From contig NZ_SPUM01000102.1 of assembly GCF_004614195.1 (NCBI RefSeq), forward strand, positions 1 through 64,000: a DNA stretch of 64,000 nt, written 5' to 3'. This DNA comes from Massilia horti. GTDB lineage: Bacteria; Pseudomonadota; Gammaproteobacteria; Burkholderiales; Burkholderiaceae_D. The notes under the pieces are model-generated. The model saw only the letters and a program-made list of their open reading frames with translations, was not told where the DNA came from and did not search any database. Of the stretch, positions 8,578 to 17,747 are shown in pieces; the first letter of the stretch is position 1; each line of letters starts with the position of its first letter. A program made the translations under genes and the position numbers.

Positions 8578-9348
8578 TTAAGCTTCGACCTTTCGGCGGA
8601 ACAGCCACGTGCGCTCATCCGATCCCTGCTCCTCGAATGCGTAGCCGTCCACGTCAAAGCCCTTGAGCGACTCGGGATCAGTGATTCCGTTCACCGCGGC
8701 ATAACGCGCCATCATCCCGCGCGCCCGCTTGGCGAAGAACGAAATGATTTTGTACTTGCCGTTCTTCCAGTCCTCGAACACCGGCGTGATCACCGGCACG
8801 TTCAACAGCTTCGGCTTGACCGACTTGAAGTACTCCTCCGACGCCAGGTTCACCAGCGCCTGCGCCCCGTTCGCCTTGACCTGCTGGTTCAACGCATCGG
8901 TCACGACCGTACCCCAGAATGTGTACAGGTCCTTGCCGCGCGGGTTAGGCAGGCGTGTGCCCATCTCCAGCCGATACGGATGGATCAGGTCGAGCGGGCG
9001 CAGCAGTCCGTACAGGCCGGACAGGATACGCACGTGCGCCTGCACGTAGTCGAGCGACGTCAAGTTCATCGAGCGTGCGTCCAGGCCGGTATAAACGTCG
9101 CCGTTGAACGCCATGATCGCCTGGCGGCCGTCCGAATGGTCAGGATGCCAGTGCGCATAGCGCGACACGTTGAGCATCGCGAGCTGGTCCGACAGGCTCA
9201 TCAGTTCAGCAATCTGGCCCGGCGAATAGTCGCGCAGCACCGCGATCAACTCGGCGGCGCGGTCGATGAAATCCGGGATGGTGTGGAGTTCAGTGGTGGG
9301 CGGGCTGTCGAGGTCGAGGGATTTTGCGGGCGATAAAACAATCAACAT
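8578..9348 (-). CDS. yaaA: Peroxide stress protein YaaA (DUF328/UPF0246)
   Basis: A 256-residue YaaA family protein. In E. coli YaaA lowers intracellular free iron and limits Fenton damage during hydrogen peroxide stress. Family marks are the N-terminal [12 protein letters not shown] and the [13 protein letters not shown] segment. Start ATG 9348 matches the family N-terminus; an upstream TTG at 9372 is ignored. Its 3' end abuts the composite inverted repeat; it is divergent from a PIN-domain gene. Confidence 0.93.
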   Translation of the reverse strand: MLIVLSPAKSLDLDSPPTTELHTIPDFIDRAAELIAVLRDYSPGQIAELMSLSDQLAMLNVSRYAHWHPDHSDGRQAIMAFNGDVYTGLDARSMNLTSLDYVQAHVRILSGLYGLLRPLDLIHPYRLEMGTRLPNPRGKDLYTFWGTVVTDALNQQVKANGAQALVNLASEEYFKSVKPKLLNVPVITPVFEDWKNGKYKIISFFAKRARGMMARYAAVNGITDPESLKGFDVDGYAFEEQGSDERTWLFRRKVEA

Positions 9349-9386
9349 AAAGTCTGAAACAGCATCCAACAAGTAAAATTGCCGAC

Positions 9387-9848
9387 ATGATACCCGCTCC
9401 AGCCAAACGCATCGTCCTCGACACCAATGTCTGCCTCGACCTGTTCGTCTTCAACGACCCGCGCTGGTCAGCCTTGCTGGCCGCGATCGAACGCGGCGAA
9501 CTTGAAGCGGTGACCCGCGCCGATTGCCGTGACGAGTACCTCGTCGTGCTGCACTACCCGCACCTGCCGCTGGCCGATGACACCCGGCCCCAGGCGGCGC
9601 AACGTTTCGACCAATTGATCAAGGTGATTGCCCCCAATTCGCGGGCGATCCGGCTGCCGGTCTGTACCGACAAGGACGACCAGAAATTCCTCGAACTGGC
9701 GCGCGACGCCGGCGCCGAAATCCTGATCACCAAGGACAAGGCACTTCTGAAGCTGGCGCGCAAGACCGCGCAAGCCGGCCTGTTCCGCATCATGCTGCCG
9801 GAGGCCTGGATCAAAGCGCAGGCCGCAGACACCACGACAATGCTATAA
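9387..9848 (+). CDS. PIN-domain protein, putative toxin component (COG1569-type)
   Basis: A 153-residue PIN-fold protein, a predicted Mg-dependent RNase. Acidic active-site candidates are in [12 protein letters not shown] (near the N-terminus), [12 protein letters not shown] and LITKDKALL. This is the 'putative toxin-antitoxin system toxin component, PIN family' pattern, but no antitoxin-like gene adjoins it: the upstream gene is divergent yaaA and the downstream gene is an aminotransferase 20 bases away. It may therefore be a housekeeping-type PIN protein or an orphan. No activity can be assigned from sequence. Confidence 0.75.
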   Translation: MIPAPAKRIVLDTNVCLDLFVFNDPRWSALLAAIERGELEAVTRADCRDEYLVVLHYPHLPLADDTRPQAAQRFDQLIKVIAPNSRAIRLPVCTDKDDQKFLELARDAGAEILITKDKALLKLARKTAQAGLFRIMLPEAWIKAQAADTTTML

Positions 9849-9868
9849 CCATCAATTCGCACCAGACC

Positions 9869-11026
9869 ATGACTACCCCAGTTTTAGATTCCCGCCTGCC
9901 GGCCGTCGGCACCACCGTGTTCACCGTGATGTCGGCATTGGCCGCCGAACATGGCGCCGTCAATCTCGGCCAGGGCTTTCCGGACTTCGAGTGCGACCCC
10001 AAACTGCTCGACCTCGTCAACGATGCCATGCGCTCCGGCCATAACCAGTACCCGGCCATGGCTGGCGTGCCGGCGCTGCGTGCTGCGATCGCATCCAAGA
10101 TCAGCCAGCTGTACGGCCACGACTATGATCCGCTGACCGAAATCACCGTGACCGCCGGGGCGACACAGGCACTGACCACGGCCATTTTGTGCGCCGTGCA
10201 TCCAGGCGACGAGGTGATCGTCATCGAGCCGGCTTACGACAGCTACCTGCCCGCGATCACGCTCGCAGGCGGCGTACCTGTGACCGTTCCGATGCAAGTG
10301 GACGACCGGGGCTACAGCGTGCCGTGGGATCGGGTCGCAGCCGCAGTCACGCCGCGTACGCGCCTTATCATGGTCAACACGCCGCACAACCCGACCGGAA
10401 CGATCTTGCGCCGTGCCGACCTGGAAGCGCTGGCCGCCATCGTCGAAGACACTGACATCCTGATCCTGTCAGACGAAGTCTACGAACACATGGTCTACGA
10501 CGGCGAACGGCACGAATCCGTGTCGCGCCATCCGGTGCTGGCCGAGCGCGCGTTTGTCGTATCGAGCTTCGGCAAGACTTACCACGTCACGGGTTGGAAG
10601 GTTGGCTACGTGGCCGCACCGGTGGCGTTGACGGCAGAATTTCGCAAGGTCCACCAGTACAACGTGTTCTCGGTGAATACGCCGATGCAGCATGGGATTG
10701 CGAGCTACATTGTAGATCCGCGGCCCTATCTCGACCTGTCGGCGTTCTATCAGACGAAACGCGACCTGTTCCGCACCGGGCTGGCCGGAACGCGCTTTAC
10801 CCTGCTGCCTGCGGATGGAACGTATTTCCAGTGCGTGCGCTACGACGGCATTTCGGCGATGCCGGAAGCGGAATTCGCACAGTGGCTGACCAGTGAAATC
10901 AAGGTCGCGGCGATTCCCGTGTCGGCGTTTTATAGCCAGCCAAGGGAGTCGGGTATCGTGCGCTTTTGCTTTGCCAAACGGGACGAAACGCTGCGGCTTG
11001 CGCTGGAGCGACTGGCGAGCTTGTAG
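9869..11026 (+). CDS. Methionine-type class I/II aminotransferase (YbdL-like)
   Basis: A 385-residue fold type I PLP aminotransferase. The PLP lysine is K236 in SSFGKTYHVTGWKVGY, the NPTG motif is in NTPHNPTGTILRRAD, and the N-terminus reads NLGQGFPDFECDP. This resembles YbdL/methionine aminotransferase and kynurenine aminotransferase II-like enzymes, which act on methionine and aromatic 2-oxo acids (methionine salvage). The exact substrate is inference. It starts 20 bases after the PIN gene and may be cotranscribed with it. Confidence 0.85.
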   Translation: MTTPVLDSRLPAVGTTVFTVMSALAAEHGAVNLGQGFPDFECDPKLLDLVNDAMRSGHNQYPAMAGVPALRAAIASKISQLYGHDYDPLTEITVTAGATQALTTAILCAVHPGDEVIVIEPAYDSYLPAITLAGGVPVTVPMQVDDRGYSVPWDRVAAAVTPRTRLIMVNTPHNPTGTILRRADLEALAAIVEDTDILILSDEVYEHMVYDGERHESVSRHPVLAERAFVVSSFGKTYHVTGWKVGYVAAPVALTAEFRKVHQYNVFSVNTPMQHGIASYIVDPRPYLDLSAFYQTKRDLFRTGLAGTRFTLLPADGTYFQCVRYDGISAMPEAEFAQWLTSEIKVAAIPVSAFYSQPRESGIVRFCFAKRDETLRLALERLASL

Positions 11027-11040
11027 GCCGACTCAGGTTC

Positions 11041-11296
11041 TCAATAGCCGGCTCGCCCAAGCGCTTCGAACACGGCCTGCACCACAGCATCAGGCTGATC
11101 TGCCTGAATGACGTGGCCGGCACCTTGCACAACGCGGTGGCTTGACTGTGTCGACAACCCTGCGATTTCTTTGTGAATGGCGAGGTTCTCGTCCTCAAAC
11201 GCCTTGTTCAAAGCACTCTGCGGTTTGCCGAGCTGCGCATACGGACTTACGCCGCGCGTCAACACTACCAAAGGCAGATCGCCGAAGCTCTTCCGA
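11041..11296 (-). pseudogene. C-terminal remnant of an alpha/beta hydrolase
   Basis: Codes for about 85 residues resembling the C-terminal part of an alpha/beta hydrolase: LVVLTRG strand, then VVQGAGHVIQADQPDAV carrying the catalytic His. The N-terminal two thirds with the nucleophile is gone; at about 11297 the sequence switches to an IS30 transposase start in another frame. An ATG at 11325 opens the frame only through the IS30 segment, so a functional product is unlikely. Confidence 0.7.
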
Positions 11297-11395
11297 CAGC
11301 TGGGCGATCTTCTGGAGTGATTCACCTTGCCGCCAGCGCTCCCACATCAACGCTTTCTGGGTATCCGTGTAATAGATTCGAGGTTTTTGCGCCAT
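11297..11395 (-). mobile_element. IS30-family transposase, 5' fragment
   Basis: About 33 residues starting MAQKPRIYYTDTQKALMWER, the typical N-terminus of IS30-family transposases including the start of the helix-turn-helix, with AGGAGGAG just upstream. Similarity stops at about 11297, where the hydrolase remnant begins. Upstream, the imperfect palindrome ATTCACCGGTTGAAT (11438-11452) might lie in the element's terminal region; unverified. The rest of the insertion sequence is deleted. Confidence 0.7.
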
Positions 11396-11488
11396 CTGCA
11401 TCTCCTCCTGCTCAGGCAGTCAGTGTACAGTTGTTGCATTCACCGGTTGAATCCGCAGCCAATTGCAGGCATTCGGCGTTTCGACGGT

Positions 11489-11851
11489 CTAGCCACCAAG
11501 ACGCTTCGCGTTATGGCCGTGCTTTCTGAGCTCTTCCACAACGAGCTCGCAGTGGTCGCCCTGTACTTCAATCACACCATCCTTCACAGTACCGCCGGAA
11601 CCGCATGCCGTACGTAACTGCTTGCCGAGCAAAGCCAGTGCAATAGAATCAAGCGCTAACCCCTTAATGAGCGTCACGCTTTTACCGCCTCGCCCCTTGG
11701 TCTGGCGCGACACGCGCACAACGCCGTCGCCTACAGCCACGGCCTTGGCCTTGGCCTTGCAGGTACATTCCAAGATGGGCCGCCTGCATTCAGGACACAT
11801 GCGTCCGCCATCAGTGGAATATACAAGGCCGCCGTTTGAACTACTCTTCAT
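11489..11851 (-). CDS. yciH: SUI1/YciH-type translation factor
   Basis: A 120-residue protein of the eIF1/SUI1 family (bacterial YciH). The N-terminus holds a CPECRRPILECTC zinc-ribbon-like Cys cluster, and the SUI1 domain includes VSRQTKGRGGKSVTLI and GSGGTVKDGVIEVQGDH. In E. coli YciH can influence initiation fidelity. It overlaps the yjjG stop by four bases (ATGA), indicating translational coupling. Confidence 0.9.
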   Translation of the reverse strand: MKSSSNGGLVYSTDGGRMCPECRRPILECTCKAKAKAVAVGDGVVRVSRQTKGRGGKSVTLIKGLALDSIALALLGKQLRTACGSGGTVKDGVIEVQGDHCELVVEELRKHGHNAKRLGG

Positions 11852-12552
11852 GTTCTACTCAGGTTGTTCCCCAACGTCGGGACGATCTCATGCAGGCTGG
11901 CGACTTCGTAATCGGGGATCGCCTGCGAATCATTGCCCAGCCGGCCGGGATTGAACCAGCAGCTTTCTATCCCGAACCTGTTCGCGCCAAGGATATCCGC
12001 GTCCAGCCTGTCGCCGATGATGATGGTCTCGTTCCTGGCAAAGACGCGTGCCATGCGCGTGGTGTATTCAAAAAACCGGCTGTCCGGCTTGGCGAATCCG
12101 CACGACTCGGAAGTCGCTACGAATGAAATGTGTTCGCGCAGCCCGGAGCTGGCAATGCGGCGATTCTGGATGGATTCCACGCCGTTGGTGATGATGCCCA
12201 CTTCGCCGACCGCAGCGAGCGTCTCGCACAGCTGCTTGGCGCCATCGATAAGGACGACGGTCTCCGACAAGGACTCGAGATAGAAGCTGCTCGCAGCCTC
12301 GGGGTTCGCGTCCAGGCCATTGGACAAAAACGTCCTGCGGAATCGTTCAACTTTCAGGAAGTCTTTCGAAACGGTTCCCGCCTCGAAGCTCCTCCAGAGT
12401 TCCACGTTAATCGCCTGGTACTGGAGGAACAGCCCATCCATGCCGTCGTCGATTCCCAGCTCCTTCATCGTCCGCACGAACGAGAGTTTTTCGGAAGCCT
12501 TGAAGTCGAGCAGCGTGTCGTCCAGGTCAAAAAGGAAAAGTTTGTGTTTCAT
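11848..12552 (-). CDS. yjjG: YjjG-family HAD nucleotidase (noncanonical pyrimidine nucleotide phosphatase)
   Basis: A 234-residue HAD hydrolase. Motif I is LFLFDLDDTL, motif II IITNG, motif III lysine lies in CGFAKPDSRFFEY, and motif IV is IIIGDRLDADI. The family dephosphorylates noncanonical pyrimidine nucleotides, cleaning the dNTP pool. ATG 12552 (MKHKLFLFD) is preferred over an upstream TTG at 12561. It is coupled to yciH by a four-base overlap; its start lies 11 bases from the stop of the symporter gene in the same direction. Confidence 0.88.
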   Translation of the reverse strand: MKHKLFLFDLDDTLLDFKASEKLSFVRTMKELGIDDGMDGLFLQYQAINVELWRSFEAGTVSKDFLKVERFRRTFLSNGLDANPEAASSFYLESLSETVVLIDGAKQLCETLAAVGEVGIITNGVESIQNRRIASSGLREHISFVATSESCGFAKPDSRFFEYTTRMARVFARNETIIIGDRLDADILGANRFGIESCWFNPGRLGNDSQAIPDYEVASLHEIVPTLGNNLSRT

Positions 12553-12563
12553 AAATCTCAAGC

Positions 12564-13853
12564 TTAAAGTTCGGTACGGGCGCGGTAGGTCGCCTCTTCC
12601 AATTCGCCTTCCATGCGCGCCACGGTGGTGGTGACAGCGAGATTGGCGCTGGCGCTGGCGACGGTCCTCGTCATGTCGAGCAGGCGGTCGAACGGCAGCA
12701 CGAAGCCGACCACCAGCGCGGTCTGCTCGGCCGGGACGCCCACCGCGGCGAGCACGGCGGCCAGCATGAACAGCGAGGCCGACGGCACCGGCGCGGTGCC
12801 GAATGCGGCCAGGGTCGCGGTGAGCAGCACCAGCAGGTAGCCCGCTGGCGCCAGGTCCACGCCGAGCGCCTGCACGCTGAAGAGGCTAAGCAGGCCCACA
12901 TACATCGCCGTGCCATCCTTGCCGATCGCCGCGCCCAGCGGCAGCACGGTCATGAATACCGGCTTGTTGATGCCCAGGTTTTCGCCCGCCACACGCATCG
13001 CCACCGGCAGCGTCGCCGAACTGGACGCGGTGGAGAAAGCCACCATCAAGGCATCCACAATGCCGCGAAAGAATGGCCGCACCGGCAAGCGCGCGGCCAC
13101 GCGGATCAGCAAACCGTGCACCAGCAGCACCTGCAAGGCCGACCCGAGCACGACGCACAGCGCCAACCAGCCGACATTGACGAAGACGGCGGTGCCATTC
13201 GTGGCAACCGAATTGGCAATCAGTGCGAACACGCCAAACGGGGTGACCTCCATCACGATCGCGACCACCCGCAGCATCGTCGCCGACGCCGACTGGAACA
13301 AAGCGACCAGCGGGCGTCCGGCCTCGCCGGCGGCGATCGCGCCGACTCCGAGCAGGATGGCGACGAAGATGATGGCCAACATGTCGCCCTTCGCAAGCGC
13401 CTCGACGACGTTGAGCGGGACAATGCCGATCAGCTGCTCGCCGACCGTCTTGGTTGCGCCCAGCGCGGTGGGGCTGGCGCTGCCGAGGTTCGCTCCCACG
13501 CCAGGGTGCAGCAGCATTGCTACTGCGATACCGATGGACACCGCAAGCACCGTGGTGCACAGGAACAGGACGATGGTGCGCACGCCCAGCGAGCCCAGGC
13601 GTTTGGGGTCGCCCAGCGAGGTGACGCCGGCGGTGATCGTCACGAATACGATCGGCGCCACGAGCATTTTTATCAGGCGTACGAATACTTCGCCGAGGAA
13701 CGCGACCTTCGGGGCGGCATCCGGCCAGGCGAGGCCGACCAGGAGGCCCAGCACAAGGCCGAAGACGACCCGCTTCCAGAGGGGGATTGCGACCCAGTTG
13801 CGCAGGAAGTGTTTGCGCTGTGCTGACAAGACGGGAGGCACAGGGGTTGGCAC
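12564..13853 (-). CDS. Dicarboxylate/amino acid:cation symporter (DAACS family)
   Basis: A 429-residue GltP/DctA-type inner membrane symporter, likely for glutamate/aspartate or C4-dicarboxylates with H+ or Na+. The serine-rich re-entrant hairpin AFSTASSSATLPVAM, the transport motif LPLGAAIGKDGTAMY and the second hairpin region near GVPAEQTALVVGF are all present, along with about eight hydrophobic helices. The substrate cannot be settled by eye. It ends 11 bases before yjjG and starts just after mshN in the same orientation, so read-through from the MSHA locus is possible. Confidence 0.88.
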   Translation of the reverse strand: MPTPVPPVLSAQRKHFLRNWVAIPLWKRVVFGLVLGLLVGLAWPDAAPKVAFLGEVFVRLIKMLVAPIVFVTITAGVTSLGDPKRLGSLGVRTIVLFLCTTVLAVSIGIAVAMLLHPGVGANLGSASPTALGATKTVGEQLIGIVPLNVVEALAKGDMLAIIFVAILLGVGAIAAGEAGRPLVALFQSASATMLRVVAIVMEVTPFGVFALIANSVATNGTAVFVNVGWLALCVVLGSALQVLLVHGLLIRVAARLPVRPFFRGIVDALMVAFSTASSSATLPVAMRVAGENLGINKPVFMTVLPLGAAIGKDGTAMYVGLLSLFSVQALGVDLAPAGYLLVLLTATLAAFGTAPVPSASLFMLAAVLAAVGVPAEQTALVVGFVLPFDRLLDMTRTVASASANLAVTTTVARMEGELEEATYRARTEL

Positions 13854-13857
13854 GGCT

Positions 13858-15024
13858 TTAGCGGCTCAACTGGGTCAACCGCCGCTCCACGAACGCCTGC
13901 AGTTCGCTTGATAACGTGCCGGACTCCTTCGCCTTCTGGAACGCGTTGACCGCATCAGGGTTGCGCTTGTCGGCCTGCAGCGCGATGCCAAGGCCCATCC
14001 ACCACACGCCGTTCTTCGGTTGCGTGCGCAGCGCCGTCTGGTACTGCTCCACTGCCTCGTGGTGGCGCTGCTGACGTTGCAGCGCACCTGCCAGGAGCGC
14101 GTAGTATTCGCCGTTCCCCGCCGCGTACGGCAAGGTCTTCGTCAAGGTTTCGATGCCGGTCCCGCCGCCTTCGATCTGCAGGCGGGCGAGCAGCATCGCA
14201 AGCGAGGGCTGGCGCGCATCGAGCGCGAGCGCCTGCTGCAGCTGGCGAATCGCCTCGTCATTACGCTTGTTCTCGACCAGCAGGCCAACCAGGGTCTGGC
14301 GCGCCGCCTCGTGCCTGGGCTCGGCCTGCAACGCACGCTGGAGCCCGGCGATGGCGTCCGTCAGGCGGCCTTCCTGCAGGTCGGCCAGCGCACGGCGGTA
14401 GGCGTTTTCGGCCCGCTGCGTCGTGGTTTCGTGGCGCCCCTGCACGGCGGCGGTCCGCATGTCCTTCCTGGGTGCGGCCTGGGCGACAGCTTCATGCTTC
14501 GTCTTTTTCGATGACGGCTCCGGCTTGGCGTCGCTAGCTGCCGCATGCTTGCCCTTTTTGGCCACGGCCTTGGCGTCGGAAGCAGCGGCATGCTTGCCCT
14601 TCCGTTCAGCCACCTTCGCCTTGCGTTTTGGCGCAACCTCGCCCTCTTCTTCGCGTGCGGACGTGCGGACCTCGGCCGCGCTTTCGTCCTTGGCGGCGTC
14701 CGGTGCCGGCTCGTCACTTGGTGCGGCCTGCTGCACTTGGGGCGCGGGCGCGGGCACTGGCAACTCCACCACGGGCGCAGGGGCGGGCTTTGGCGCCACC
14801 ACCATGACCGGAGGCGGCAATGGCGCAGGCTTGTGCATGTAGCGCCAAGCCACCCATCCTCCTGCGGCGATAGCGGCAACGCCAACGACTGCGGCGGCCT
14901 TGATGCCCCATTTGGACAGGCCCCGCTCTTCGGGCGCAACGGGTTTGACATGCCCCTGGACCGACTCGCCGACGGGGGTCCCGCGCGCGTCCAGGTCCTG
15001 CAGCATCTGGTTAATCAGGCTCAT
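13858..15024 (-). CDS. mshN: MSHA biogenesis protein MshN (TPR protein)
   Basis: A 388-residue protein. The short cytoplasmic start MSLINQMLQDLDARG is the MshN/GspB-like signature; a transmembrane helix (about residues 45-65) and a Pro/Ala/Lys-rich spacer follow, with KGKHAAASDAK present twice in tandem. The C-terminal half has TPR repeats (ALADLQEGRLTDAIAGLQRAL and later). It is thought to assist secretin/ATPase assembly. ATG 15024 overlaps the mshM stop by four bases. Confidence 0.88.
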   Translation of the reverse strand: MSLINQMLQDLDARGTPVGESVQGHVKPVAPEERGLSKWGIKAAAVVGVAAIAAGGWVAWRYMHKPAPLPPPVMVVAPKPAPAPVVELPVPAPAPQVQQAAPSDEPAPDAAKDESAAEVRTSAREEEGEVAPKRKAKVAERKGKHAAASDAKAVAKKGKHAAASDAKPEPSSKKTKHEAVAQAAPRKDMRTAAVQGRHETTTQRAENAYRRALADLQEGRLTDAIAGLQRALQAEPRHEAARQTLVGLLVENKRNDEAIRQLQQALALDARQPSLAMLLARLQIEGGGTGIETLTKTLPYAAGNGEYYALLAGALQRQQRHHEAVEQYQTALRTQPKNGVWWMGLGIALQADKRNPDAVNAFQKAKESGTLSSELQAFVERRLTQLSR

Positions 15025-15944
15025 CTTACAAACGTCCAGGTAAAGCCGGCCGCGGTGGCCACGGCCAATCCACCGGCGACGGCAGCTACTGCAAATCCGG
15101 CAACCCCGGCCAGCCACAGCCAGCGCCGGCTGCTGGTGGTCGCGATCGTGTCGCGCGCCGCCGCTTTTACGTGGCCTGGTCCGACCTGCTGCTTGCCTTG
15201 TCCGAAACTGAGCATCAGCGCCTTGTGCGCCAGGATGTTGACCAGTCGCGGCACGCCTCCGCTCGCCGCGTACAGCTTCGTAATCGCGCCATTCGTGAAC
15301 AGGCGTGCGCCGTCAAAGCCTGCCACCCGCAGGCGGTGCGCGATGTAGTAGTCGAGGTCATCGCGGCTCAGCGGGCCGAGGTGGTAATGAAAAGTGATGC
15401 GCTGCGCGAGCTGGCGGATCGAGTCGAGCTCCAGCTTGCGGTCCAGCTCCGGTTGACCGAAGAGGACAATCTGCAGCAGCTTGCGCTTTTCGGTTTCGAG
15501 GTTGGTGAGCAGGCGCAGCGCTTCCAGGGTCTCCACGGGTATAGCCTGCGCTTCGTCCAGGCACAGCAGCACGCGCTTGCCCTGCCCGGCCAGTTCCAGC
15601 AGCTGGTGCGTGATCGACTTGAGCACCTGGTGCTGGTCGGCGTCCTTTTCCAGCGTGATCTCAAGCTCGTCGGCCAGCGCGAGCATCAGCGTGCGCGGTT
15701 CGAGGTAGGGATTCGGAATGTACGCGGTGACGAATTCGTCGCCGAGGGTGGCCATGAACTTGCGGCACAACAGGGTCTTGCCGGTGCCGACTTCGCCGGT
15801 GATCTTGATGAAGCCTTCGCCGTTGCGTGCCGCGACCAGCAGCGTGTTGAGCGCCTCCTGGGCGCGCGGGCTGCTGAAGAAAAAACTGGTGTCCGGGGTG
15901 ATCCCGAATGGCAGCTCGCGCAGGCCGAAGTGGTCAGCGTACAT
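15021..15944 (-). CDS. mshM: MSHA biogenesis AAA ATPase MshM (ExeA-like)
   Basis: A 307-residue ATPase of the ExeA/MshM type: N-terminal MYADHFGLRELPFGITPD, Walker A GEVGTGKTLLCR, Walker B LLCLDEAQ, and a C-terminal transmembrane helix in the last about 35 residues. ExeA-like proteins help multimerise the secretin through peptidoglycan. The ATG overlaps the mshL stop by one base and the stop overlaps mshN by four bases. Confidence 0.92.
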   Translation of the reverse strand: MYADHFGLRELPFGITPDTSFFFSSPRAQEALNTLLVAARNGEGFIKITGEVGTGKTLLCRKFMATLGDEFVTAYIPNPYLEPRTLMLALADELEITLEKDADQHQVLKSITHQLLELAGQGKRVLLCLDEAQAIPVETLEALRLLTNLETEKRKLLQIVLFGQPELDRKLELDSIRQLAQRITFHYHLGPLSRDDLDYYIAHRLRVAGFDGARLFTNGAITKLYAASGGVPRLVNILAHKALMLSFGQGKQQVGPGHVKAAARDTIATTSSRRWLWLAGVAGFAVAAVAGGLAVATAAGFTWTFVR

Positions 15945-17746
15945 CAGTTGCGCCCCGTCCTGCGCGGATCAAGTTGCTCGATGCGGCGGCTCGAGTCCAG
16001 CAGGTCCTGGTTCCAGTTGTTCTCGCCTTCGACGATGGTCGGCTTGATCAGCACGACCAGCTCGCGTTTCTGGTTCACGTTCGACTTGTTACGGAACAGC
16101 GCGCCGACCAGCGGCAGGCGGCCCGCGCCCGGCACTTGGGATGTGTCGCCGGTGGAGGCCTGGCGCATCAGGCCGCCGATCGCGACGACGCGTCCGTCCT
16201 GGCCGCGCACCATGCTGTCGATCTCGGAAGTCGAGGACGTCGCCAGCGGCAGGCTCAAGCTACCCGCCGCGCCCAGATCGACCTTCTTGTTCACGGTCGA
16301 GACCTGGCTCACCGACGGGTGCACGTGCAACAGGATGTTGCCCTTGTCGTCGATCTGCGGCGTCACGTCCAGCACCACGCCGGAGAAGAACGGCTGCAGC
16401 GTCACGCTCGGGCTGGTCGTGTTACCGGCCGTGGTCGAATTGGTGGTGGTGGTCACGCCGGTCACGAAAAATTCGTCGGTGCCGATCTTGAGCACGGCCT
16501 TCTGGTTGTTCAGGGTCGCCACGCGCGGGCTGGAGAGAACATGGACTGTGCCCTGCGACTCGAGGAACGAAATCAGCGCCGCGAAGTTATTGGTCTGGAA
16601 GGCCAGGCCAAACATCGATCCGGCAGTCGATGCCGCGTTCGACAGCGAAAAGCCCGTGCTGGCCGACAGACCCGCCCCGTTGGCCATTTCGGGCGGCTGG
16701 CCACCGGAGAATGGCAGCGGCGTGAGCTTGGTCCCCGGCGACAGGAAACCGCCCGACGCGCGGTTATCGTGCGGGCCGCGGAACGAAGCAAACGAGGCCC
16801 AGTTGATCCCGCTCTGGAAGCTGTCGTTCAGCTCCACCTCGAGGATCTTCGCTTCCAAAATCACCTGGCGGTCGACCGACAACTGGGTCGCTTTCAGGTA
16901 GGTGTCGACATTGCGCAGCTCTTCGGGCATCGCGCGCACGACGACCACGCCCGACTGCGGGCTCACGACCACGCTGCGTCCGCCCTCCTTGGAGCCGACG
17001 ATCGCTTCGATCGCGCTTTTCAGCTCGCGCCAAAAATCGCTTTCCGACGTCGTGTTGACGTCGGCGCTGGTCAGTTGGCCGTACTGGTTCTGCGCGGGGT
17101 TGTTCGGGTTGTTCGGATTATTCGGATTGGGCGGCTGGTTCGGCATCATGCCCTGCCCGTTGCCGTAGTTCGAATTGTTCGGATTGTTCTGGTTGTTCCC
17201 AGCGTTCGATACCGAGGTCGAGCTCACGCGCAGGTTGGAGGCGCCGCGCCGGCTGCCGACCAGGTAGTTCACCTGGAACATCTTGGTCTGCATCGTCAGC
17301 GGCTTGATCGTAATGCGGGTGCCATCGATCTTGTAGTCGTAACCGTACATCTCGCGAATTGCGTCGAGCGTTTCGGGCAGGGTCACGTCCTTGAGGTTGG
17401 CGCTGATCGTGCCCGTCACTTCCGGGTGCACCAGAATGTTATAGCGGGTGCCGGCCACGATCGAGCGGAAGAACTGCTGCGCGGGCACGTTGTTGAAGGC
17501 GACGTTGAAACGCTCGTCCAGCGCCGGGCGCGCCTTCGGCAGCTCCTTGGCGAGCGTGGCGGCAGGCGGCAGCAGCGCGTTGGTCACCGCGTCGTCGAGC
17601 GGCGGCTGGTTCGATGCCGGGCGCGTTGCGGCGCCGGCCATCTCCTGTTTGATGGTGTCGTAGGTGTCGCGCGGAGGAGCGCTCTGGCAACCGGCCAGCA
17701 GCAGCACACAGCCGATGATGCCTGCTTTCAGAAAGTGGTTTCGCAT
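15944..17746 (-). CDS. mshL: MSHA outer membrane secretin MshL
   Basis: A 600-residue secretin that forms the outer membrane pore for the pilus. Signal peptide with lipobox LLAGC; an N-terminal STN/secretin domain (FFRSIVAGTRYNILVHPEV); an Asn/Pro-rich low-complexity linker with NPNNPNNPNNP; then the secretin core with VPGAGRLPLVGALFRNK near the C-terminus. ATG 17746 gives the lipoprotein signal; the longer frame to 17785 is rejected. It lies between mshK and mshM, nearly contiguous. Confidence 0.94.
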   Translation of the reverse strand: MRNHFLKAGIIGCVLLLAGCQSAPPRDTYDTIKQEMAGAATRPASNQPPLDDAVTNALLPPAATLAKELPKARPALDERFNVAFNNVPAQQFFRSIVAGTRYNILVHPEVTGTISANLKDVTLPETLDAIREMYGYDYKIDGTRITIKPLTMQTKMFQVNYLVGSRRGASNLRVSSTSVSNAGNNQNNPNNSNYGNGQGMMPNQPPNPNNPNNPNNPAQNQYGQLTSADVNTTSESDFWRELKSAIEAIVGSKEGGRSVVVSPQSGVVVVRAMPEELRNVDTYLKATQLSVDRQVILEAKILEVELNDSFQSGINWASFASFRGPHDNRASGGFLSPGTKLTPLPFSGGQPPEMANGAGLSASTGFSLSNAASTAGSMFGLAFQTNNFAALISFLESQGTVHVLSSPRVATLNNQKAVLKIGTDEFFVTGVTTTTNSTTAGNTTSPSVTLQPFFSGVVLDVTPQIDDKGNILLHVHPSVSQVSTVNKKVDLGAAGSLSLPLATSSTSEIDSMVRGQDGRVVAIGGLMRQASTGDTSQVPGAGRLPLVGALFRNKSNVNQKRELVVLIKPTIVEGENNWNQDLLDSSRRIEQLDPRRTGRN

Positions 17747-17747
17747 A

